NCBI GenBank assembly: GCA_947179485.1
Contig: OX359250.1
Coordinates: 827,661 to 891,660 of the forward strand
Length of the DNA stretch: 64,000 nt
Direction: 5' to 3'
Source of the DNA: Allacma fusca
Taxonomy: Eukaryota > Arthropoda > Collembola > Symphypleona > Sminthuridae
In this document: piece after piece, positions 12,481 through 19,757 of the stretch
Numbering within the stretch: the first letter of the stretch is position 1
Layout: every line of letters starts with the position of its first letter
Notes under the pieces: model-generated
Database searches by the model: none
The model's input: only the letters and a program-made list of their open reading frames with translations
What the model was told of the DNA's origin: nothing
Position numbers and translations under genes: made by a program

Positions 12481-13200
12481 ATGTCTCTGTTTATTACGTT
12501 TAACTCATGTCATTCTGTAGACTACTTTAATAATAATCATTCGACAAATTTCCAAGTTCAGCTACCAACACAAATTGACGCATTAGTGAACGATTATGAG
12601 ATTGCTTTAATTAATCTGAATTTTAAACCCAAAAATAATCACACCTGGAAGATTGTTTTTCAAAACGATGACAATGTAACGATTTCTGAAATAGATATTC
12701 CTCATTTTGAAAACAATACAATTGAGGATTATATAAGCTTAATCAACACTTGTGTTAATAATTTAGTTACTGGGTTTAATTTTAAGTATCATGTTGTGAA
12801 AAATAGAGTTCTGGTTGAAGTGCCAGCTCATAGTTCTGCTTTGTTACCATCTGAGCTGGCTTTACAATTAGGCTTTATTCAACCATTATTAAAAAATAGG
12901 ATGTATGCAATAAATCCTCCAGATATAAGTAGGTCCATACATTATGAAAATGTGTATATTTATTGTAATATTATACAGCCTCAAATATTTGGTGACAAAA
13001 TGCAAAAGTTTCTTAGATGTGTTAATGAACCATTGGTTTCTAATCTACCAAAGAACATTCCTTTTTTGAACCCATATTTTGTTAAAGTTCAAAAACATTC
13101 ATTTGGAAATATAAATATTAAGTTGTGTGATGTAAATGGTAATGAGCTTGCTTTCTCCAGCTTAATTGAAGTAACATTACAACTTCGAAATATTACATAA
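12481..13200 (+). CDS. Polinton virion protein, probable minor capsid (penton-like, single jelly-roll)
   Basis: An intact 239-residue protein starting MSLFITFNSCHSVDYF. The pattern F-x-V-x-L-P-T-x-I near residues 24-33, DYEIALINLNF at 38-48, LGF near 130 and the closing DVNGNELAFSSLIEVTLQLRN match a protein carried by many Polintons. Its length and predicted strand-rich make-up suit a single jelly-roll capsid subunit that would sit at the vertices. It is the first gene of the virion block and lies upstream of the ATPase. That it is a real Polinton gene is clear; the penton role rests on family recollection, not on a residue-level proof. No transmembrane segment or signal peptide is seen. Confidence 0.75.
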   Translation: MSLFITFNSCHSVDYFNNNHSTNFQVQLPTQIDALVNDYEIALINLNFKPKNNHTWKIVFQNDDNVTISEIDIPHFENNTIEDYISLINTCVNNLVTGFNFKYHVVKNRVLVEVPAHSSALLPSELALQLGFIQPLLKNRMYAINPPDISRSIHYENVYIYCNIIQPQIFGDKMQKFLRCVNEPLVSNLPKNIPFLNPYFVKVQKHSFGNINIKLCDVNGNELAFSSLIEVTLQLRNIT

Positions 13201-13433
13201 TAAGAAATGCAGTGTCCGACCTTAAGTGCTATAATAATTAACTTTTATAAAAGATTATTCAAAGCTGAGACAGCAATTGCTATAAAACGTCTGATTTCAG
13301 ATTAAAACGTTTTACGTTCTATTTCATCGCTAAACGTTTTTGTATTAGTCACTCGAAAAACATTAAAATATAGTCATGCTAAACAATATAAAAAATCAAC
13401 GAGTCATTTTATTTTGCTTTAGTTGACAGTGCG
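13201..13433 (+). promoter_or_regulatory. Intergenic region with TATA box and palindrome upstream of the ATPase
   Basis: It contains GCTGAGACAGCAA at 13264-13276 running into the palindrome AGCAATTGCT and then TATAAAA at 13281-13287. The 15-mer ACAGCAATTGCTATA (13270-13284) is identical to one in the left TIR. The TATA-like site lies about 150 bp upstream of the ATPase ATG. Use as a promoter is inference. Confidence 0.45.
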
Positions 13434-14077
13434 ATGGAGATAAACGATTTTTATGATGCTGAACCTGTACTGCATGCACCTTTTACCATGACAGTAGCTG
13501 GTTGCACAATGTCAGGGAAAACCATTTTTACTATAAAATTACTTCAAAATTTAAGCCAGCTTTGTGATTTCACGCCTCAAAATATTATCATTAGCTTTGG
13601 TGAAAACAATGCACAATGTGATATTTTGAAAAAAACATTTAATCAGATAATTTAAAAAAAAATCTTGACTTAAATATCCCAAGTAACAGTTTGGTTGTTA
13701 TCGATGATCAAATGACATCATCGGTAAATTCGGATATAGTTCGCGACCTATATACAAAAGGTGTACACCATAGATGTATATCTGTTATCCAGTTAACACA
13801 GAATTTATTTCCGCAAGGGAAGTATGGCAGAGATATAAGATTAAACACAACATATGTTATTATTTTTAAATCGCCTACGTTTCAGTCACAAATAATGTAC
13901 TTGGGGAGAGTAATATTCCCTTCCCACCCACAGTTTCTTCTGGATGCGTATAAAAAGGGAACGCAGGCTCCCTTCTCTTATCTCTTTATTAATTTGCACT
14001 CTCGCGGACACGATCACTTGCGTGTTCGTAGTGGTATATTACCGAATGAAAATTCTGTAATATATTTACCCAGTTGA
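13434..14077 (+). pseudogene. ATP: FtsK/HerA-type genome-packaging ATPase, frameshifted
   Basis: Two adjoining frames encode the two halves of the Polinton packaging ATPase, which would pump DNA into capsids. The first frame (13434-13655) has the Walker A loop VAGCTMSGKT at residues 21-30 and stops at TAA 13653-13655. The second frame is shifted by -1 (or +2), is open from 13643, and carries the Walker B motif LVVIDDQM and a downstream sensor-like segment VIQLTQNLFP, ending at 14077. Together they are about 210 residues, the usual family length. A one-base loss near 13640-13653, just before a run of nine A, explains the break. The site does not form a usual -1 slippery heptamer, so recoding is less likely than mutation or a consensus error. 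Confidence 0.85.
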
Positions 14078-14078
14078 C

Positions 14079-14576
14079 ATGAAATATGTCATAGATTTTG
14101 AAGGGTTTCAAGTTAGACGAAATTTTTACGTAAAAGAATTAGCTTACTCATCTATAGATTGTGCCGTGAAAAAACAATTCTTTTTTAAGCCCCCGTTTCC
14201 ATGGAGTAGTTTAAGTCCTCGTGATCGAAATTCAGTTTACTACTGTGAAAAATGTTTACATAAAATTCGATGGTCTAAAGGCTATTTACCATACAGATAT
14301 TTAACTGAAATATTTAAATCAGAATTTCAACCCCAGGACGAGATTTTTGTAAAAGGTCTTGCAAAAAAAAGTTTTATACAGTCATTACTCCCAACATCAG
14401 TTATAACAGATTTATGTGCAATTGACTGCCCTAGCATTACACAGCTTTCGAAAATATATGTTCTGACTGAGGATTGTATAATACCTAATCATCAAAAGTT
14501 CTATCATTGTGCACTAGCAAAAGCAAAGTACTTCTCTTTATGGTTGGGTGATAAACGTAATGAGCGAGCTACTTAA
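14079..14576 (+). CDS. Conserved Polinton protein with DFEGF motif, function unknown
   Basis: An intact 165-residue protein one base after the ATPase stop. It begins MKYVIDFEGFQVRRNFYVKE and has PPFPW near 39-43, KGYLPYRYLTE near 67-77, IFVKGLAKKSF near 88-98, a CPS near 117 and a C-terminal H-x5-HCAL followed by a WL. This pattern recurs in Polintons of many animals. An RNase H-like or DEDD-nuclease-like fold is tempting because of the N-terminal DFEG, but I cannot point to the remaining acidic residues with assurance. It is read in one block with its neighbours: its last 17 bases overlap the next gene. Confidence 0.75.
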   Translation: MKYVIDFEGFQVRRNFYVKELAYSSIDCAVKKQFFFKPPFPWSSLSPRDRNSVYYCEKCLHKIRWSKGYLPYRYLTEIFKSEFQPQDEIFVKGLAKKSFIQSLLPTSVITDLCAIDCPSITQLSKIYVLTEDCIIPNHQKFYHCALAKAKYFSLWLGDKRNERAT

Positions 14577-14904
14577 CAGGAACAAGACATTCTTTGAGGT
14601 AATTGCTAAATCAACTCCATACAAGCGTAAAAAGCTACTTAGATCATGTAGTGTTGATAATGTGAAAGCACTTACTGAAATTGCGTTGAATACTCTTAAA
14701 GGTAACGTGAACACCACAAAAACAGAAAAAGAAAATTTGAGAAAATACCGAAATAAGGTAAGATACCTCGCTAGATTATCCCTCTCGTTTAAAAAGAAAA
14801 AAGAATTCTTAGTTAAAAATAGTGGATTTTTAAATTATATAATAAAACCTGTGCTTCATATCCTATCCTCAATTATAGCATCAGTGGTTGTTAATAATTT
14901 GTAG
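14560..14904 (+). CDS. Small basic Polinton virion-type protein
   Basis: 114 residues from the ATG at 14560 (the open frame reaches a GTG at 14548), overlapping the previous gene by 17 bases in another frame. The middle is strongly basic (PYKRKKLLRS, LRKYRNKVRYLARL, FKKKKEFLVK); the C-terminal 20 residues are hydrophobic (SGFLNYIIKPVLHILSSIIA). The series A-K-S-x-P-x-x-x-R-x-x-L-L and V-K-A-L-x-E-I-x-L-N-x-L-x-G-N is a known Polinton signature. A DNA-condensing or membrane-active virion role, like adenovirus minor core proteins, is inference. Confidence 0.7.
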   Translation: MSELLNRNKTFFEVIAKSTPYKRKKLLRSCSVDNVKALTEIALNTLKGNVNTTKTEKENLRKYRNKVRYLARLSLSFKKKKEFLVKNSGFLNYIIKPVLHILSSIIASVVVNNL

Positions 14905-14906
14905 AA

Positions 14907-15712
14907 ATGTCTAAACGTATGAAGCTAATTCCTGAAGAAGAATATTTACAGCTTCAAAATGCTTACAAAAGCTATAACATTGAAACACTTAGACACCCTG
15001 AAATTAAAACATTTAGCGAAAAAGAAGCAGAATCTAAAAGTTTATTAAATTCAGACAGTATACCTAATGATATTAAACTAGCATTATTTAGCGATTATAC
15101 CCGAGTCTTAATAGGAAGCTCAATGAGATTATTGTTGGACCAACTGTCAATACTGACCAACCTTTAGAACCTAAAACAACTGGTGGTGAAGCAACACTTG
15201 AACCGAACATAGACTTTGATATAAAAGATAAAATAATTTTAAAATCTATTCCAAACAATTGTCGAAGTAATGCAGAAGCTCTTATTCTTTATCTAAAGTC
15301 TTTCCCAAAAGTAATTAGGTGGGATCAGAAAGGTAGAGTATATCTCAACAACTCTCGGAATTATCTTCCCAGTTCTAACATTACGGATTTAGTAAATTAT
15401 GTTATTCGTCAAAAGTTTTCATTTCCAAATCCTGAAGGTCCTGTAGGGCTTAAACGTTTTAAGGTTGTTCTGTTAAACACAAATGTACCTCTAACATATT
15501 TATCCCCAAAAATGCGAAAGGATTTATCACAGCCAATTGATAAAATATTTTCGCAGAAACCAACAGATCGACAAAGCGTAACAGCACCTGTTTCAGTAGA
15601 GACACCTGTAAATTTATCTGGACCACTAAATACACCCAGCGAGTCTCCAAATACATCTCAACCGAACAAAGCTTCTGGATTGTTAAATTGGCTGGGAATA
15701 GATAAATCATGA
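14907..15712 (+). pseudogene. Polinton conserved virion-type protein (KLIPEEEYLQL family), frameshifted
   Basis: The gene starts at ATG 14907, two bases after the previous stop. The first frame (14907-15167, 86 codons) has the family opening KLIPEEEYLQL and LALFSDYTRVL, then runs into unrelated residues. A second frame, shifted by -1 or +2, is open from about 15101 to TGA 15710-15712 and holds the body: VIRWDQKGRVYLN, ITDLVNYVIRQKF and a Pro/Ser/Thr-rich tail ending NWLGIDKS. The switch must lie near 15104-15120, consistent with loss of one base. The whole would be about 268 residues. Function is unknown; it sits among virion genes and its stop overlaps the IAP-like gene start (ATGA). Confidence 0.75.
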
Positions 15713-16461
15713 ATTCAAGATTTAATTTGCATTCATCCAATGATTGCTATGTGAGAACGGGCAGTAAACAAATTCGGTATCCTAACTATGTCCTCCTCCA
15801 AAAACGGTTAGACTCTTTCTCTTTGAAAGACCATTCACATGTCATAAAACCTGAACTCTTAGCCGGTGCTGGGCTTTTCTCGCTCGGGGATGGAGATCGT
15901 GTATGCTGCTATTATTGCGGAATATGTCTAAACGAATGGAAACCAGAGGATGACCCTTTTATAGAACATATACTTTACTCTCCAACTTGTCCATTTGTAC
16001 TTATCAACAAGTCAAGAATTAGTACTGCTAAGCGAGAAGGAGAATCTGTGAAAAAGTCAATGATAGTAAGTCATTTGTCAATATAAAAACTTTCTCTGAT
16101 TAATTTTGTGAAATGTAATGCAGTATATTTTACCTAGGATTCAACTTATGATATGCTAGATGACGAATTTCAAAATAAACAAAGCTTTAAAGAAGGTATT
16201 TTATTAATAATTAATCATGCATATTTATTGCATTATGTATATATAAATATATAAATATTTACAATTGAATAATTTACAGCATTTAGAGGTGTTCTGAGTG
16301 TTGTTGAAGAAACTTTATGCAAAATTTGTACATTAAAAGATGCAGAGTACCTGATGATACCTTGCCGCCATCTAGCCTATTGTATCGACTGCGTGACAAC
16401 TCAAGACAAATGTTGCATATGTAGGACCAAGCATGATTTCATTATGAAAGTGTATAAATAA
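15709..16461 (+). CDS. IAP-like protein: BIR domain plus C-terminal RING, three exons
   Basis: Exons 15709-16065, 16138-16195 and 16280-16461 give 198 residues. Both introns are short (72 and 84 bp) with GTAAGT...TAG and GTATTT...CAG ends, and phases match (0, then 1). The BIR domain (about 24-100) has LAGAGLF and the zinc ligands Cys67, Cys70, His87, Cys94 at the canonical 2-16-6 spacing. The RING (152-186) is a full C3HC4 set: Cys152, Cys155, Cys167, His169, Cys173, Cys176, Cys183, Cys186, ending 12 residues before the stop as in IAPs. Such proteins block caspases and act as ubiquitin ligases. The start overlaps the previous stop (ATGA). A polyadenylation signal follows at 16525-16530. A single-BIR capture from the host is the likely origin. 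Confidence 0.9.
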
Positions 16462-16524
16462 TGCATACTTTGTATTCTAGCCAGTACTAACTGTAACCTT
16501 GTTCAATGAACATCAGGTCCTGCT

Positions 16525-16530
16525 AATAAA
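16525..16530 (+). terminator. Polyadenylation signal AATAAA after the IAP-like gene
   Basis: AATAAA lies 64 bp after the IAP-like stop and just before the next ATG at 16539. It fits the 3' end of a separate spliced transcript. Assignment is by position only. Confidence 0.45.
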
Positions 16531-16538
16531 ATACTGTA

Positions 16539-16988
16539 ATGAAGACGACTCATTATACATTTGATCATAGTGCCTTTTATCACACACTTAATTCCAAAGT
16601 AGGAAATTCATCACCATTTATACAAAAAGGCAGTGGATTAGGTGGAGCTTGCAAAAAATTTATTAGGTATATACTTCCAATACTTAAACATCACGTTGTA
16701 CCACATTTCAAGACAGCAGCGATACAAGCAGCTAGTGACATCATTGAAGGAAAACAAGGTATAAAAGCTGCCATTTTAGAGCAGCGAGCTCAGTTAAAAT
16801 CTAAACTCCAAGCTGAAGCCAACAACGTATACTCGGGAATGAAGCAACGAGGAGGAGGTATATCTCGAAAACGAAAAAACGCAACGATTGACTGTTTAAA
16901 CAGTATTCCCAAAAAACGTAAAAAAGCAAATAAGTCTAAAAAGACGAAAAAGAAAAAATATAAAACAAAATTTGATTACTTATCATAA
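16539..16988 (+). CDS. Lys/Arg-rich Polinton virion core-type protein
   Basis: An intact 149-residue protein whose stop overlaps the capsid gene ATG by one base (ATAATGG). Residues 30-37 hold the Gly-rich QKGSGLGG, followed by a helix-rich stretch (KKFIRYILPILKHHVVP, then AAIQAASDIIEGKQGIKAAI) and a very basic tail from about 107 with GGGISRKRKN and KKRKKANKSKKTKKKKYK, which would serve nuclear targeting and DNA binding. This layout, just upstream of the major capsid gene, recurs in Polintons and recalls adenovirus core or VI-type proteins. Whether the Gly-rich site is cut by the element protease is open. Confidence 0.75.
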   Translation: MKTTHYTFDHSAFYHTLNSKVGNSSPFIQKGSGLGGACKKFIRYILPILKHHVVPHFKTAAIQAASDIIEGKQGIKAAILEQRAQLKSKLQAEANNVYSGMKQRGGGISRKRKNATIDCLNSIPKKRKKANKSKKTKKKKYKTKFDYLS

Positions 16989-18038
16989 TGGCTTTGATAA
17001 ATACTGTATCGGATCCGGGCTTACGTTCTAACGTAAATTTGTTTAATTTACCACTAACTCACTGTACTGTAGATTTCAGTCTTTACGCAGATTATAAACC
17101 AATAATTAATACAGCAGATTCAAATGGGAAGATTGAATTCAGAATTGTCGGAAATGCAGACCAGTATCTTGATTTTTCAGATTCATTTATGTATTTAGTT
17201 ATACAAGTTGTAAACGATGCGTGCGATCTAGTTAGCAGTCAAGATATTAGTACGTCTAATCTCATATTGCATTCACTATTCAGTCAAGTGGAATTATTTT
17301 CTAATTCAAAAGTTATCAGCACTTCAAATAATTGCTATCCTTATAAAGCATACCTTGAGAAAGTCCTATCATATAGTAGTGACTGTTTTACCTCACAAGC
17401 AAAGTGCTCTGGATGGTATGCAGATACAGACAAATTTAAGATTGCAGATTCAAATACAGGTTATGCATCAAGAAAGGAGCTCATTAAGAATTCTCAAAAA
17501 TTAGAGCTGATTGACCGATTACACATCGATTTATCTACACAGGACAGATACATACTGAATAATATGGATTTTACATTGAGCTTAACACGGTCCAATGACT
17601 CCTTTATTCTTTGTGGAAAATCATATAAAGATTCAGCTGGAAACGTATGCCCTCTAAAAGCTAAAGTAAAAATTATCGATTCTACATTTTACATTCGAAA
17701 ACAGACGCTGTACCCTAGCATTATACTAGCACATCAAAAACTTTTAGAAGAAGGAAAAAAGGCTGTCTTCCCTTTAACGGAAGGTTCAGTAAAGTTCTAT
17801 ACAATCCCATCTGGAAATCAAACTTTTATTGCTGAAAATGTTTTTATGTCAGCAATCCCCTCACGAATGATTTTAGCCTTTGTATGTAACACAGCATTTA
17901 ATGGATCTTACGACACGAATCCATTCTACTTTCACCACTATGATATAAGTTACATAAGTGTAACGGTTAATAATATTCCAACACCGCTACCCCCACTAGT
18001 TCTCAACTTTAGTGATAACCAGTATTTAATCGCGTATT

Positions 18039-18046
18039 GGATGCTC
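18039..18046. other. Target-site duplication of the MITE, left copy (GGATGCTC)
   Basis: The octamer precedes the left MITE terminus and recurs at 18896-18903 after the right one. Both copies sit in the capsid reading frame. Eight-base duplications are typical of hAT transposons. Confidence 0.92.
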
Positions 18047-18895
18047 CAGAGCTTCTGCCGGGGACGGGGACGGGACGTCGGGACACTGGACGGACCGGGA
18101 CGGGACGTCCCCGGGGACAAAATAATTGTCCCCATGTCGTAATCGGGACGGGACGGGGACAAAAAAATTGTTCCAATTATATTCGGGACGGGACGGGGAC
18201 AAAACAAATTGTCCCCATTATATCAGGGACGGGACGGGGACAAAACAAATTGTCCCCACTATATTCGGGACGGGACGGGGACAAAAACAATTGTTCCCAT
18301 TATATTCGCGACATGCTTTTTGGTCGTGTATATAACGTGACGAGCAAGCATAGCAGAACAAGGATAGCGTTTCAGCTTTAATGCTCATGAGTAAACTATT
18401 CTGTGAACACTATTTCACCGAATGTAAGACATTCGATTTTAGGTTGTAGAAAATGAGGCTTGTTGCTCAAAAAATTCAGGAAGAATCTTGAAGCCACGAT
18501 TCTATAAATGTGTTTCTATGTGTTCGGTATAAATATTGTTTGTACGAAATTTTCCTCATGTTCCGATTTTCGGTATGAGAATGTCGACAACTGTTTTCAG
18601 TAATTATCGGGACGGTACAGGAATTTTGTTCACATGCCACGATTTTCGGGACCGGGGACAATATTTTTTTAAATTTTGGAGACGGGGCGGGGACAACGTT
18701 TTTTAAAAATTTTGGGGACGGGACGGGGACAAGATTTTTGTCCCCATGTCCCGACTCTAGGGACGGGACCGGGGACAACGTTTTTAAAAATTTTTGGGGA
18801 CGGGACGGGGACATGGTTGACAAAGGTTTTTAAAAAATATCGGGACGGGACGGGACGGGGACGGGACAATAATTTTGTCCCCAACAGAAGCTCTG
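18047..18895. mobile_element. Non-autonomous hAT-type MITE, 849 bp, GGGAC-rich
   Basis: The ends are perfect 11-bp inverted repeats, CAGAGCTTCTG at 18047-18057 and CAGAAGCTCTG at 18885-18895, flanked by the 8-bp duplication GGATGCTC. CAGAG-type ends and 8-bp duplications point to the hAT superfamily. Both sides are filled with GGGACGGGACGGGGAC runs; the centre (about 18305-18640) is AT-rich and unrelated to anything I recognise. No transposase is present. ORFs of 60-160 codons here follow from the GC-rich repeats and have no family marks. Confidence 0.9.
18147..18305. repeat. Four tandem hairpin units of about 41 bp in the MITE
   Basis: Four copies of a unit built as CGGGACGGGACGGGGACAAA, a short A/T stretch, then TTGTCCCC or TTGTTCC and ATTATAT. 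In each unit GGGGACAA can pair with TTGTCCCC, giving a small hairpin. A second, less regular group of GGGAC runs lies at about 18650-18885. Confidence 0.85.
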
Positions 18896-18903
18896 GGATG
18901 CTC
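18896..18903. other. Target-site duplication of the MITE, right copy (GGATGCTC)
   Basis: Identical to 18039-18046. Immediately afterwards the capsid frame resumes with TATGCAAGCATGGG (YASMG). Confidence 0.92.
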
Positions 18904-19163
18904 TATGCAAGCATGGGTATTGCTGGTCATGATCAGAGTTTTATAATAGACCAGCATAAATTAACAGAGGGGTACACATTTTTTGCATTTGACATTAACA
19001 AGTCAGCAGAAGCACACGAATCACTTATTCTTGAAAAATCGGGAAACGTGAAATTTGAAATTAAATTTCATAAGGCTCTTCCGGAAGCGGTTAATTGTAT
19101 TGTGTATTCAGAAGCCCACAAAACATATGAAGTAGATAAGTTTAGACAAATTCGATTTTAAGT

Positions 19164-19757
19164 ATGCTAAATTCACTTCAAATAAGATACAACTTGCTTC
19201 GAATCAAGCACAACAATTTTGATAGTACAGGGGTTTATGCATCAGATCAATTGGAACTTTTGGATTCGCAAGAGTTTGCTATTGTTGTGAATTCTGACCC
19301 TAGTGACCGACCAGGAACTCATTGGCTTGCTTTTATAAAACGGAGAAATGAAATGCTTGAATTTTTTGATTCATTCGGTTTAAATGTAGAAGTTTATGGA
19401 CCATTATTTGAAAAATTTATTATGAATCATGGAGGTAAGATCAAGCGTAGTGTAGTACAAGTTCAGAGTGAACAAGCTTCAACATGTGGGAATCACTGTC
19501 TGTACTTTATTCAGCAGCGTGTTAATCATAAATCAATAGAACAGATTCTGGAAAGCTACTGTAAACAGGATTATGACTCAAATGATGTATTTGTAACAAA
19601 TTTATTTTCACATATTAAATATCCAAAATTCAACAATTGTACTATCTCATGTAAATCAAATTGTATGGGTGTAAACTCTATTTGCCTACATTTAAATCAG
19701 AAATGTGAGAACATACATTTTAGTAGAGGACATGCAGAGTTTAAGACTTGTTCATAA
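19164..19757 (+). CDS. PRO: Adenain-like cysteine protease (C5-type)
   Basis: An intact 197-residue protein, starting two bases after the capsid stop. It would cleave virion precursor proteins during maturation. The catalytic set is visible: His53 in GTHWLAF, Asp69 in FFDSFG, Gln101 in VQSEQ and Cys108 in STCGNHCLYF; the Gln-Cys spacing of seven matches adenovirus protease. The C-terminal 50 residues are Cys-rich (ISCKSNCMGVNSICLHLNQKC) and longer than the minimal protease; their role is unknown. Its 3' end overlaps the 3' end of the leftward polymerase by about 16 bases. Confidence 0.93.
   Translation: MLNSLQIRYNLLRIKHNNFDSTGVYASDQLELLDSQEFAIVVNSDPSDRPGTHWLAFIKRRNEMLEFFDSFGLNVEVYGPLFEKFIMNHGGKIKRSVVQVQSEQASTCGNHCLYFIQQRVNHKSIEQILESYCKQDYDSNDVFVTNLFSHIKYPKFNNCTISCKSNCMGVNSICLHLNQKCENIHFSRGHAEFKTCS

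Larger units (their letters stand above)
16988..19161 (+). pseudogene. MCP: Major capsid protein, split by a MITE insertion
   Basis: The N-terminal 353 codons (16988-18046) and the last 85 codons plus stop (18904-19161) are in the same frame; the MITE and one copy of its duplication lie between. Without the insert the protein would be 438 residues. Family marks: TDFS-like start of the shell after LFNLPLTHCTVDF, ADYKPI, LHSLFSQVELFSNSKVIS, YPYKAYLEKVLSY, LIDRLHIDLSTQDRYILNNMDF, and after the insert YASMGIAGHDQSF, GYTFFAFDI and VNCIVYSEAHKTYEVD. Polinton major capsid proteins are double jelly-rolls related to adenovirus hexon and virophage capsids. As it stands, translation reads into GGGAC repeats and stops at 18142. 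Confidence 0.92.

Noticed and set aside
13640-13660. Programmed -1 frameshifting in the ATPase
   Set aside because: No X-XXY-YYZ heptamer sits in the zero frame between the -1 stop at 13640 and the zero-frame stop at 13653; mutation or consensus error is simpler.
15459-15740. 93-codon minus-strand ORF
   Set aside because: It is antisense to the virion-type gene ending at 15712 and the IAP-like start, with no recognisable features.
18037-18884. ORFs of 69-161 codons in the GGGAC-rich region
   Set aside because: They lie in the MITE repeats, on both strands, with no protein family marks; the only real coding part is the resumed capsid frame from 18904.
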